A DNA stretch of 58,254 nt from an uncultured Kordiimonas sp. Its GTDB lineage: Bacteria > Pseudomonadota > Alphaproteobacteria > Sphingomonadales > Kordiimonadaceae. The stretch lies in assembly GCA_947492375.1 (NCBI GenBank), contig CANLMI010000006.1, positions 1-58,254 on the forward strand. Reading direction: 5' to 3'. Below the pieces are notes generated by a model. It was not told where the DNA came from. It worked only from the letters and a program-made list of their open reading frames with translations, and did no database searches. Position numbers and translations under genes: made by a program. Positions 8,211 to 16,685 of the stretch are shown here, one piece after another (positions within the stretch are counted from its first letter, which is position 1; each line of letters opens with the position of its first letter).

Positions 8211-8764
8211 TCACTTCCCACTACCTTAGTTTCATGAACACCAGTGTTCAAATTGATCTGATGGTAATGAATTTTCTGACCCTTGAGTGTATTTTGTACA
8301 AGGTCAGCAAACAAAATCTCTTTGAGTTTATTTTGCAGAGTAGCGCTGGGTGCGATGATATCCACAAGCCATAGAGATGCATTATCAGGAATATTCTCTC
8401 CGTTCTTCGCCTCTTCAAAAATAGTATCTTTATTTGATGTTTTGATTTTTTCTTCAAGGTCAAAGCCCGCGCACCAATCATTAGGGCCAAGTTTACCATT
8501 TTCGCCTAATTTATTTGCGATTTCCTCTGTCAAGAATGCCCACAAGGCCAAGCCAACAGGCTGACCGTTCGCATAAAAGACCTTATATTGGCCAAGAACG
8601 AGAGGTGGAAACAAAAGCCATTCGATATCGCCGATAGATAGTCTTTTATGAAGTTCGCTTTGCGTCAAAAGCCATGTCATTTCACCAAGTTTTTGCGAAA
8701 ATGTAGATTGACTTTCAGGATGAACTGAAGCATCTCCAGATACTGGTCGTGTGATGTTTCGCAC
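8207..8764 (-). CDS. HlyC-type toxin-activating lysine acyltransferase
   Basis: 185 aa, GTG start with AGGGGGG just upstream. The LLTQSELHK segment places a His at 39, matching the catalytic His of HlyC. GQYKVFYANGQPVGLALWAFLTEE and LWLVDIIAP (Asp 135, matching the second catalytic residue) complete the family pattern; about 30 residues are inserted between the two. HlyC enzymes move an acyl chain from acyl-ACP to lysines of RTX toxins. No RTX toxin or type I secretion gene is in the window; the overlapping partner is the secreted S1/P1 nuclease. Acylation of that nuclease, or of the 59-aa protein, is an inference from the operon only. Confidence 0.85.
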   Translation of the reverse strand: MRNITRPVSGDASVHPESQSTFSQKLGEMTWLLTQSELHKRLSIGDIEWLLFPPLVLGQYKVFYANGQPVGLALWAFLTEEIANKLGENGKLGPNDWCAGFDLEEKIKTSNKDTIFEEAKNGENIPDNASLWLVDIIAPSATLQNKLKEILFADLVQNTLKGQKIHYHQINLNTGVHETKVVGSE

Positions 8765-9215
8765 TTGCCCCCCTAATCGCTACAAAAAGTGTATGATTGA
8801 TTGATATCAATAAACTATGACGCGATTATGACAAGATTTTGATCATGTTGTGATAATCACACTCTCGTGATAATTACAACATCTGAATATCCATTGTCAG
8901 ACAAATTAAAACAATTTAATGGAGATTATCAGATTAAAATTTGAGCTAACATAGTTAGCAATCTAGCATAGTGGAATGATCATTCCATTTCGCTATTTTA
9001 AATCGTCACCTGAAACTATTAAATCAACCGTTTTGCTGTATATCAAATATTCGCTTTCGATACAAAATGTAGAAGAAGCCCAACGGCCTGCTGTGCATTT
9101 ATTGGATAGAGTTGAACCTCATAAAACCGTTCGGCTTTTGAGTATAGTCGTCTAATTTTTGGCTCCAATGTATCTCCTGCATCCAAGAGCCGGTCAGAGG
9201 CTACCAGCTTCGATT
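8765..9215. other. Promoter region of the acyltransferase operon, AT-rich, no gene seen
   Basis: AT-rich upstream region. It contains the imperfect inverted repeat at 8847-8880. A minus-strand frame at 9043-9231 runs into the recombinase relic and has no ribosome-binding site; I do not call it. Confidence 0.5.
8847..8880. promoter_or_regulatory. Imperfect inverted repeat, possible operator of acyltransferase-nuclease operon
   Basis: GTTGTGATAATCAC (8847-8860), six-base spacer, GTGATAATTACAAC (8867-8880): 12 of 14 positions pair. About 85-115 bases upstream of the GTG start, typical of a dimeric regulator site. Confidence 0.4.
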
Positions 9216-9339
9216 TGGCGGATATTCTCAACCTTGCTTTAGATCAGAAGACTCAAAAAAGGCCACTACCCGCGAGTTATTAGGGAGAGTGACCTTCATC
9301 CGTCTACAGTATTGGTATCAGTAGCCCGATACCAACGCT
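9216..9339 (+). pseudogene. Relic of a serine-recombinase 3' end with decayed attachment site
   Basis: 9216-9285 reads LADILNLALD...QKRPL like the tails of the other recombinases, then stops. AAAAAAGGCCACT...AGAGTGACCTT (9255-9296) is a decayed version of their terminator hairpin. Then comes AGTATTGGTATCAGT-AG-CCCGATACCAACGCT (9308-9339), 11 of 15 arm positions paired. The following 60 bases align with those after junction 1. This is the scar of another element border inside element 2. Confidence 0.65.
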
Positions 9340-9539
9340 ATAGACCCTAAAGCTTCAATCTGGTTCAGGGTTCTGTCGAATGAATTCCTAAGGCAATTCC
9401 CACCACTATATACTTTCGAAAAACTATCACTTTCAATCAAAAGCTGACAAATTGAGCGCTATCAGTTGAGTAGATTTTTCCGATGATTTTTATCGATCGA
9501 CAATCGGAGGCTGTAACTTGTTGTCATTCCTTCTGGCAT

Positions 9540-12500
9540 TCAGTTTAGAGAAACGCGCTCATTTTCTTCTTTCAGCAAACCTTCTTTAATATGCACATCA
9601 ATTATATGATTAGCTCTCTTTTCCGTCGGCGCAGTCACTCTTTTGAAACCTAAAGAGGACATTGCACCGGAAATCGCGCCATGCCTATCAACTGTATATG
9701 CGTCTTGGATAGTTAATAGCAGAGCATTACTAAGTTCTGCGTCACATAAATTATCTACTTTTCGGTAATTGTCAGGCATATACTCCCAACTACGAAGCGA
9801 GACCGAATGATTGTTTGCGGAATAAAAAGCATCATCAACTCGTGAAATATAACTCCGGCTAATAGCTGTCCCAACAGCCGCTTCAATCTGCCTTTTGATA
9901 CGTGCACCCACTCTCGAGATTCCAGCCGCATTTGCCAAACGTGTATTTAAAAGGTGAGGTAAAATAGGACTTTCACCTTCGACTAAAACTCTAACTGCGT
10001 TCACAAGGTTTTCTGTAGGAATTGCCCCAAAGTCATCAACTTTTGGCAATCCAAGTTCATTACTAGCGACCAACTTGTAAGGTGGTATAAATTGTTGATC
10101 GTTATCTGCATCAACAACCTCTCGTTCAATTTCTGCATTTATAGCGGGTACAGCAAGAGTAACTATTTCTGCTGTCGATTCATCTTTGCGTTTCTGGTCT
10201 ATAGTCTGCTGATGCACAATAGCTTTATCTATAGAATCTTTAATTCTTTCTACTTCAAGGTCTGCATTGCGATACCAATCCGTACTCCATACTCTATGAT
10301 GGCGCCAACCAAGCCCAGAAAGAACAGATGCCCTCAATCGATCCCGGTCTCTCACTGAAACAGCCGTCTGATAGGAAGAACCATCACCTTCAATCGCCAA
10401 CAAAAATTGATCGGGATCGTGAGGGTTTCTAACTGCAATATCAAGATGGAAGCCTTGTTTCCCAACGTTTTTTTCTACCGAGAAACCTAAAGAATTAACT
10501 GCTTCAAACAGGTTTTTCTCGAACTCTTTTTGATGAATGTCTTTTATTTCGTCATGCCATAGTAAAAAACCTGTTTCGGCATAGTTCAGAAACACCTGAA
10601 AGGACTTCAATCCAAAAGGCGAATTCTCACTAATCCGTAAATCTTTACCTTTGAGGTTAGCAAATACTTCCATTGATAATCGCGCTCGAGAAATAAGGAC
10701 ATTTAATCTTCGCTCACCACCTTGTTTATTTATCGGCCCAAAGTTCTGATTGATCTTGCCATCTTTTTTTCGACCATAACAAACGCTAATAAAGATAACG
10801 TCCCGTTCATCACCTTGAACATTTTCCAGATTCTTGATAAAAAACTCATCCCCTTCTGCGTGATGTTGGAAGAACGCTTCACAGTCTATATTTTCACGGC
10901 GAAGTTTCTCAACTTCCATCATGATTAAATCTCTTTGAACGACACTGAAAGCAACCACCCCGAGCGATAATTCAGGCGTTTTTTTTGCATGCCTTAAAAC
11001 TGCTTCGGCAATGGCTCTGGCTTCGCCATGATTGGAAGCCGTTCCGTCTTCACTGTAGATATTTTCTGGTGAATAGTTAAATATTAAGCCCCTAGCTTCT
11101 TTTTGTGCACCAGAACTGGGAAATGCTAATAAGCGGTTGCTGTAAAATTGATCATTTGAGACGGCGATTAAAGAACTGTTTCGTGATCTATAGTGCCACC
11201 TTAACATTACCTCTGGTGTACCTTTAGCCTCCATTAGAGATAAAATACTCTCCATTTCAGCAGTGGCACTATCTTCAACTTCTTCATCGCTTAACCTAAC
11301 CGATTTGCCAAACAAATCACTGGGAGGCATTTGTTTACTATCACCTACGACAATAACCTGTTTGCCCCTCATAAGTGCGCCTAAAGCATCAGGCGCTGGT
11401 ATTTGGCTTGCTTCATCAAAAATAACTACGTCAAATTCCATTGCTCCTTGTTCCAAATAAGTAGAAATTGACATAGGACTCATCATGAAAATCGGCTTCA
11501 CTTTTTGAACCGCATTCCCAGCTTTGACCAACAATTGACGGATAGGTATGTGCCGACTTTTCTTACCTAACTCACGCATCAATATCTCCATCTCTCCTCG
11601 GGCATGCCTATTTGGAAGGGAATTATAGATTTTTACTGCAAGCCTCTCTTGCGCGAATCCTAGACAAGCTGAGTCAAGTTCTCGAAAGTTGTGAATATTT
11701 TTCTCATGAGATAGGCGATCAAATCTTTTTATTTCGACATAATGATCATATGCAAAAGTTACTAATCCCGAATAAAAGCTACTTTTTAAAACAGTGAGCA
11801 AAAGAGAGTTCTCATAACGCCAGTCACGGCTAAGCTTTATCAAAGAATCAAGCCTGATCTCGTTGAGCTCTTCAGTGATCAAATTGTATCTTGCGTATTG
11901 ATATAGAGCATCAACATTTTGCCACCCTTCCAATAAGCTTTGCAAAAACTGAAAATCTAGCTCAACAAGTTCTTTTGTTGCAGTCTTCTCATCAATTCGG
12001 ACACGGCTCTTTAACTGCTCAAAATCCGCTAGTAACTCCTCAGTGTACCTTTTACTAGAATCAAACTGTTGCTTATATTGAGAAAAGCCTGAATTCCCCT
12101 CTAAAAACTTTGCTAACCCTCTCGGAATTTCGCCTTTGCCTATTTGTTCATATAATTCGATAATCCAGTCGGATAACGCTGACAAAACAACCCAATCAGA
12201 TTTTACACCTTGCCATTGAGCACCAAACAAGCTCGATAAAAGCTGTTCATTTTCTGTGAAACGCTTTTTTAAACTTTGATATTCAAGTAAATCATTTACC
12301 CAATTGAGCCATTCACTTGGCTTACCTTGCAAACCATCTTTGCAAAAGGTTAATAGTTCTCTTTTGGCTTGACGGTAGTCACTAGATAGAAAGCGCCACC
12401 ATTTATCTGTTCTACCAACTAAGCCCTGCCGAATAGGTAGAAGGTTCGCTTCAAATATTTGTTCAATAAATTGGGGTGAATATTTGTGATGTAACTCCAT

Positions 12501-14324
12501 CATACCGCGCCCAGATATTAGTCCTTCCTGAATGGCCTCGCAGCGTATTTGCCAATCGTCTGTATCAACACTTACACCGCTCAACTTTGGAGCTTCCTGT
12601 GCGCGTAAAGCGGCTTTTAAAATTACCGACAACTCCTGTATTGATGTCGGTATGGAAAGCCCCATATCTGACGCAAGCTTATGACTACATTCCTGCAACT
12701 GTTGTAATAGACTGAGACACTTCTCTGAAGAATTAGCTATGTAACTTTGATCAGTAGGTGAGACTTCAGTCCTACTGGTCATAGAAAATGGGTTTTCGCT
12801 TGGAGTGCCCATTTGCTCTAAGTGGTCAATAAGTGTCTGTGTCTTTTGAATGGCAGTTTTAAATTCTTCTTGGCTCCAACCCTTCATTACATCAAATGAT
12901 AACTCAGGTAATATATTAGCGCCTTTTTCTTCTTCTGTTTCCCTTAACAGCCCTATAGACTCTACATAATTTAAATCCGTATTTAATATCTTGCTTTCGG
13001 TTGCAGAAATATATGCCGTTAGTGTTTCACGGGTTTGAGCAAGCTGTTTATATTCGGCATTTCGATCAGGAACTTGAGGTGCACCTTGCTGCATTGCATC
13101 GCGCAAAGAATTCAGAACAGCTTTTTTTGTACTCTTATGACTGTGGAGTTCTAAAGCCGCATGACCTAGATGAGATTCATCAAGGCGTTTCTTTACGACC
13201 TCTAATGCAGCCATTTTTTGTGCAACGAAAAGCACCTTTTTCCCACGATCAACAAAATCAGCAATAATGTTTGTTATCGTTTGGGACTTCCCAGTCCCCG
13301 GAGACCCTTGTATTATGAGGTCTGCCCCTTTTTGGGCGGCAATTACTGCTTCAAGCTGGCTAGAATCTGCGTCTTTCACTAGCGGTATGTTTTCAGGTGA
13401 TGTAAGATAAACATCATTTGCCGCTGTTTGGACCAGAGAAGAACTTGATGAAAAGCCTTCTTTTAGTAGACGATTTAGTAGCTCATTTTGATTAGGCGTT
13501 TTATTCGTGGGCCAGCTTTTGGGATCCAGATCCATATACATCTGGAACTTACCAAAGGAAAATAGACTGAGAATTATTTTATTTTCCAGTACTTGCCATC
13601 TTGATTGCTTTTCAATGGCTTCAACTACAGTATCAAAATACTCTGCAATCCCTTGATCTTCGCTGTAGGTAGGTAGTTTTAAATTATATTCACCATGAAG
13701 TTTTGCTGCCAAAGTAAGGTTAGCACCCAAATCATCTCCAGTATATTTGACTTTGAAACCTTCGCTAGCAGACGTTCTAGTTAATTCAACTGGCACTAAT
13801 ATTAGAGGTGCGTACCTGACATTCTGAGTACGTTCATCCTCATACCATTTCAAGAAACCTAATGCGAGATAGAGTACTTCAATACCTTGCTCTTGGAGTA
13901 AGTTATGAGCTTCCGTTTCAATTCTTAAAAGAGATTTATCAAGCTTTTCAGGTATTAGACCTGTTTGCAGTTGTTTATCAATGAAACGACTATTACCAAC
14001 ATTTTCCTGAAGATAGACATCTAATGGCGGTAAAGTAACTTGTTCCTTAGCTGCAAAGGTATAATCACGATCTTGCTCATCCGCTTCTTTTTCTTTTTGA
14101 TACACTTCAGGTATTGGAAGGAAACTCATTTTAGCTTCCTGATTAACCAGTAGATCAAAGACATGAGCTGACTTTTCATCAACAATTTCAAGGACTTTCT
14201 GGCTATTAGCACGACAGTTCAATTGAGGGTTAGCTCTCAAACCCATATCAAGGAGCTCTAATCGGCTACTTTCGAGCTGATTTTCAATAGTTTCTTTGGA
14301 ACTCAACTGCTGCAGCCTAACCAT
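9540..14324 (-). CDS. Giant DUF4011 / SF1 helicase / PD-(D/E)XK nuclease / DUF3320 protein
   Basis: About 1594 aa from the ATG at 14324 (GGAGGGG five bases upstream); an upstream ATG at 14363 lacks such a site. N-terminal DUF4011-like region, Walker A LIIQGSPGTGKSQ near residue 340, Walker B VVIFDEASQ with GDSKQMPP near 965, helicase motif RRLNVLISRAR, then a nuclease-like domain (GFHLDIAV...LLAIEGDG, about 1280-1360) of the REase_MTES_1575 kind, and a DUF3320-like C-terminus (about 1425-1485). This is the layout of single-gene antiphage helicase-nucleases, described as DUF4011-helicase-Vsr in defence surveys (from memory). Cargo of element 2, no partner gene adjacent. Confidence 0.85.
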   Translation of the reverse strand: MVRLQQLSSKETIENQLESSRLELLDMGLRANPQLNCRANSQKVLEIVDEKSAHVFDLLVNQEAKMSFLPIPEVYQKEKEADEQDRDYTFAAKEQVTLPPLDVYLQENVGNSRFIDKQLQTGLIPEKLDKSLLRIETEAHNLLQEQGIEVLYLALGFLKWYEDERTQNVRYAPLILVPVELTRTSASEGFKVKYTGDDLGANLTLAAKLHGEYNLKLPTYSEDQGIAEYFDTVVEAIEKQSRWQVLENKIILSLFSFGKFQMYMDLDPKSWPTNKTPNQNELLNRLLKEGFSSSSSLVQTAANDVYLTSPENIPLVKDADSSQLEAVIAAQKGADLIIQGSPGTGKSQTITNIIADFVDRGKKVLFVAQKMAALEVVKKRLDESHLGHAALELHSHKSTKKAVLNSLRDAMQQGAPQVPDRNAEYKQLAQTRETLTAYISATESKILNTDLNYVESIGLLRETEEEKGANILPELSFDVMKGWSQEEFKTAIQKTQTLIDHLEQMGTPSENPFSMTSRTEVSPTDQSYIANSSEKCLSLLQQLQECSHKLASDMGLSIPTSIQELSVILKAALRAQEAPKLSGVSVDTDDWQIRCEAIQEGLISGRGMMELHHKYSPQFIEQIFEANLLPIRQGLVGRTDKWWRFLSSDYRQAKRELLTFCKDGLQGKPSEWLNWVNDLLEYQSLKKRFTENEQLLSSLFGAQWQGVKSDWVVLSALSDWIIELYEQIGKGEIPRGLAKFLEGNSGFSQYKQQFDSSKRYTEELLADFEQLKSRVRIDEKTATKELVELDFQFLQSLLEGWQNVDALYQYARYNLITEELNEIRLDSLIKLSRDWRYENSLLLTVLKSSFYSGLVTFAYDHYVEIKRFDRLSHEKNIHNFRELDSACLGFAQERLAVKIYNSLPNRHARGEMEILMRELGKKSRHIPIRQLLVKAGNAVQKVKPIFMMSPMSISTYLEQGAMEFDVVIFDEASQIPAPDALGALMRGKQVIVVGDSKQMPPSDLFGKSVRLSDEEVEDSATAEMESILSLMEAKGTPEVMLRWHYRSRNSSLIAVSNDQFYSNRLLAFPSSGAQKEARGLIFNYSPENIYSEDGTASNHGEARAIAEAVLRHAKKTPELSLGVVAFSVVQRDLIMMEVEKLRRENIDCEAFFQHHAEGDEFFIKNLENVQGDERDVIFISVCYGRKKDGKINQNFGPINKQGGERRLNVLISRARLSMEVFANLKGKDLRISENSPFGLKSFQVFLNYAETGFLLWHDEIKDIHQKEFEKNLFEAVNSLGFSVEKNVGKQGFHLDIAVRNPHDPDQFLLAIEGDGSSYQTAVSVRDRDRLRASVLSGLGWRHHRVWSTDWYRNADLEVERIKDSIDKAIVHQQTIDQKRKDESTAEIVTLAVPAINAEIEREVVDADNDQQFIPPYKLVASNELGLPKVDDFGAIPTENLVNAVRVLVEGESPILPHLLNTRLANAAGISRVGARIKRQIEAAVGTAISRSYISRVDDAFYSANNHSVSLRSWEYMPDNYRKVDNLCDAELSNALLLTIQDAYTVDRHGAISGAMSSLGFKRVTAPTEKRANHIIDVHIKEGLLKEENERVSLN

Positions 14325-15329
14325 CCACCCCTCCATTCTCAAACAATGATAGAAACCATACATACTAATACATCTATTAGTAGATTACATATAATGACTT
14401 CCCTTTAAATGAAAATTTTGAGGTTGATGAAATAATCTTCGAAGTTGCTTTTGAAAAACGACAAAAAGAGCAATTGAACTTACTTAAATACATCAAAGAC
14501 CCTAAAACTGGTAAGCGTGTATCACGCCTCAATGATGAGAGCGATTGGATCATTAAAGATGTGCCTGAGCTGCGTATCATTGATGATGCGCTATGGAAGC
14601 ACGTTAAAGACCGACAGAAGGTCCAATCACAAACATCGTTCGCCCAAGGCCATAGTAAAAGACTGTGTGACCATAACAGGCCCGCCTATATTTTATCAGG
14701 GCTTGTTAAATGCGGCGTATGCGGCAGCGGCATGATCAATATAAATTCAGATCGCACAGGCTGCGCCAATGCCCGTAATAAAGGCACATGTTCTAATCGT
14801 AAAACCATCAAGCGCACGACCCTTGAAAAACACGTATTCGATGGGCTTAAAAACCATCTCTTGCACCCTGATATGTTTGCGAAGTTCTGCGAGGTGTATA
14901 CAGAGCATTTGAATACTCTGCGTTCCCAGAAAAACGCCGCGTATAATGCCACGCTTTCAGAACTTGAAACCACGAAGCGCGATCAGGAAAAGCTCATTGA
15001 TGCCATCTTAAACGGTATCCCCGCGGAGCATGTAAAAGCAATTTGGATAAACTAAAGGCCCGCCAAGGTGACTTGGAGCATTTGATAGCAAACCAGACGC
15101 CCGAGCCCGTTGTTCTGCGTCCAGCTATGGTGCAGCACTACCAGAAAAATATCTCTAAGCTGATTGAAGCCCTCAACAAGCCGGAGTTTAAAGCACAAGC
15201 ATCAGACGCTATTCGCAAGCTTATAGAGCGCATCACCCCAGAAGGCCATAACAAGCCCTATATAATCGAAGTGCAAGGCGTTCTGGCGGATATTCTCAAC
15301 CTTGCTTTGGATAGCAAGAGCCAAGAAAA

Positions 15330-15354
15330 AAGGCCGCTTAATGAAAGCGACCTT
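15330..15354 (-). terminator. Minus-strand terminator inside recombinase 3' end (element 2)
   Basis: AAGGCCGCTT-aatga-AAGCGACCTT with A-run on the plus strand before it; a hairpin plus T-run on minus. The loop and stem bases differ from the element 1 copy but pairing is kept (CCACTCT/AGAGTGA versus CCGCTT/AAGCGA). Confidence 0.7.
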
Positions 15355-15365
15355 AATCCGTCTAT

Positions 15366-15403
15366 AGCGTTGGTTGCGGGAGCACGATTTGTTCGTTATC
15401 GAA
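15366..15403. other. Serine-recombinase attachment junction 2/3 (left end of element 3)
   Basis: Left half AGCGTTGGTTGCGGG and AG (15381-15382) as in junction 1. The right half is different: ten bases, then TCGTTATCGAA (15393-15403). The inverse, TTCGATAACGA, lies ten bases left of the AG at the far end (58167-58177). Joining the two ends therefore gives arms placed symmetrically about AG, which marks this as the left end of element 3. Confidence 0.75.
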
Positions 15404-15426
15404 TGTTTTAAAATGGCTGTTTTCTC

Positions 15427-16542
15427 TTACTCAACTTCATCAAAGTCATAAGCTAAAAACTCTTGAAATGATTGCAACTCTAATTGTTTCGGAGCGCTCT
15501 CCTGAATGAGGTATCCACGAATTTCCTCAAAAATAGCATCGTAATCTTCTAGGTCTGAGTCAGTGTAAACAAGGGTGGTTATCCGATATTGGCGGAAATA
15601 ATCTTTGAGTTTTCGCATCTCCTTTTCAAAATTCTGGGATGCTTCTTCGTTGATTTCAAATTGCTTTTTGCCTTTTGTTCCCACTAATTTTCCATGTGTG
15701 GACCACGGCGAAAGCTCAAACCCTACTTTGGACATATTGGCAGAATTAATCACCGTAAAATCCAGCCTGTATTTGTGTTTTTTCTCAAGGCCACCATAGC
15801 GGAATTCTGGAATTAACAACGGAATGTCTAGCGGGTTCTCTGAGTTCAATACAAAACTACAGTAGTGTTCAGCAATTTCTTGTTCATGCTTAGACCCAGA
15901 GTTTCTGACAATGACTTCCGTAAAAAAGGTTAGATAGTCTGATACATTTTCAAAAGGTATTTTTTTCTCTTTGCTGGGAACTACGAATCCTGTTTCTAAG
16001 ATATGTCCAATCGTCCAATATTTTGGTTTAAAACGCCTAATCTCACTACCATCGTTTTCCCATTGTCCCCTTCGAAACCTTGGCGTAATGAGGATTCCAT
16101 ATGAGGCGTTTTCTTGCCCAATCCACATTACCGCTTCGTCAGCAGTAGGACGCTTCTTTGAAATATTTTCATATTCTCTAAGATAAGTGCGCTCTAAAAA
16201 CAGACTTAGCCAGTCCCAAACAATGGGATGCTTCTGAACGTTTTTGTAAGCACGAATGTAGGTATTGTTTCCAAAATAATCAGGGCCGATATCTTTAACA
16301 TAGCGCATAAACCCTTGAAGATATAAGGACCGAAATTGTTGAGGGCCATCTATGACCTCATTTCTTATGTCGATATAAACCTGATGCTTTCCGCCATAGG
16401 TAGCGTTCAATGATGCTTCATTCTTATAGCCAGTAGCTTCTAAGACATCCGGCAACAGGGCTTTTATTTCACCAGATAATCGTCTTATTTCTTTATTTCT
16501 TGCCGTCTTTGCCGGGTCTCGTTTAGCCAACTGTAAATCCAC
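15427..16542 (-). CDS. Unknown 371-aa protein, possible nuclease fold
   Basis: GTG start at 16542, no clear ribosome-binding site. A segment near residues 240-280 reads PEFRYGGLEKKHKYRLDFTV, then VGFELSPWSTHGK. Asp and Glu spaced this way resemble a restriction-endonuclease-like core, but the usual ExK lysine is not clear. No family recognised with confidence. First gene inside element 3, divergent from dinB; the SOS box at 16633 lies between them about 90 bases from this start and might serve both. Confidence 0.6.
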   Translation of the reverse strand: MDLQLAKRDPAKTARNKEIRRLSGEIKALLPDVLEATGYKNEASLNATYGGKHQVYIDIRNEVIDGPQQFRSLYLQGFMRYVKDIGPDYFGNNTYIRAYKNVQKHPIVWDWLSLFLERTYLREYENISKKRPTADEAVMWIGQENASYGILITPRFRRGQWENDGSEIRRFKPKYWTIGHILETGFVVPSKEKKIPFENVSDYLTFFTEVIVRNSGSKHEQEIAEHYCSFVLNSENPLDIPLLIPEFRYGGLEKKHKYRLDFTVINSANMSKVGFELSPWSTHGKLVGTKGKKQFEINEEASQNFEKEMRKLKDYFRQYRITTLVYTDSDLEDYDAIFEEIRGYLIQESAPKQLELQSFQEFLAYDFDEVE

Positions 16543-16632
16543 AAAATAACTTAAACTATCTAAATAAACATATTTAATTTCATGACTATATCAATACCCT
16601 ATGTGCTCGCTTTCTTGATTATCTGTTGAATA

Positions 16633-16647
16633 GAACAAAATAAGAAC
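16633..16647. promoter_or_regulatory. LexA (SOS) box upstream of dinB
   Basis: GAAC-AAAATAA-GAAC, i.e. GTTC-N7-GTTC on the minus strand, the alphaproteobacterial LexA recognition pattern. It lies 38 bases before the dinB ATG. Confidence 0.75.
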
Positions 16648-16685
16648 TTATTCTTTTATGAGGTAGTCACTAAGGTGATGTTTAA

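Larger units (their letters stand above)
6774..15382. mobile_element. Element 2: tandem-integrated island with dead recombinase
   Basis: Bounded by junction 1 on the left and the core AG at 15381-15382 on the right. Both right-hand flanks are recombinase 3' ends followed by AGCGTTGGTTGCGGG. Cargo: acyltransferase, S1/P1 nuclease, small protein, and the helicase-nuclease. A decayed recombinase tail and attachment site at 9216-9339 indicate that two elements were merged. Its own recombinase lacks the catalytic domain. Confidence 0.6.
14474..15411 (+). pseudogene. Truncated, frameshifted serine recombinase, element 2
   Basis: From KYIKDPKTGKRVSRLNDES onward it matches the element 1 recombinase from about residue 243. 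The resolvase catalytic domain and first half of the recombinase domain are gone, replaced by an unrelated open stretch from about 14387 (...FEVDEIIFEVAFEKRQK). One base is lost near 15037 (GTAAAAGC against GTAAAAGGCC in the intact gene), splitting it into frames ending at 15055 and 15411. The zinc ribbon and coiled coil are still readable. It cannot be active, so element 2 depends on a related recombinase for movement. Confidence 0.9.

Noticed and set aside
9043-9231. 62-codon minus-strand frame
   Set aside because: No ribosome-binding site, runs across the border into the antisense of a recombinase relic.
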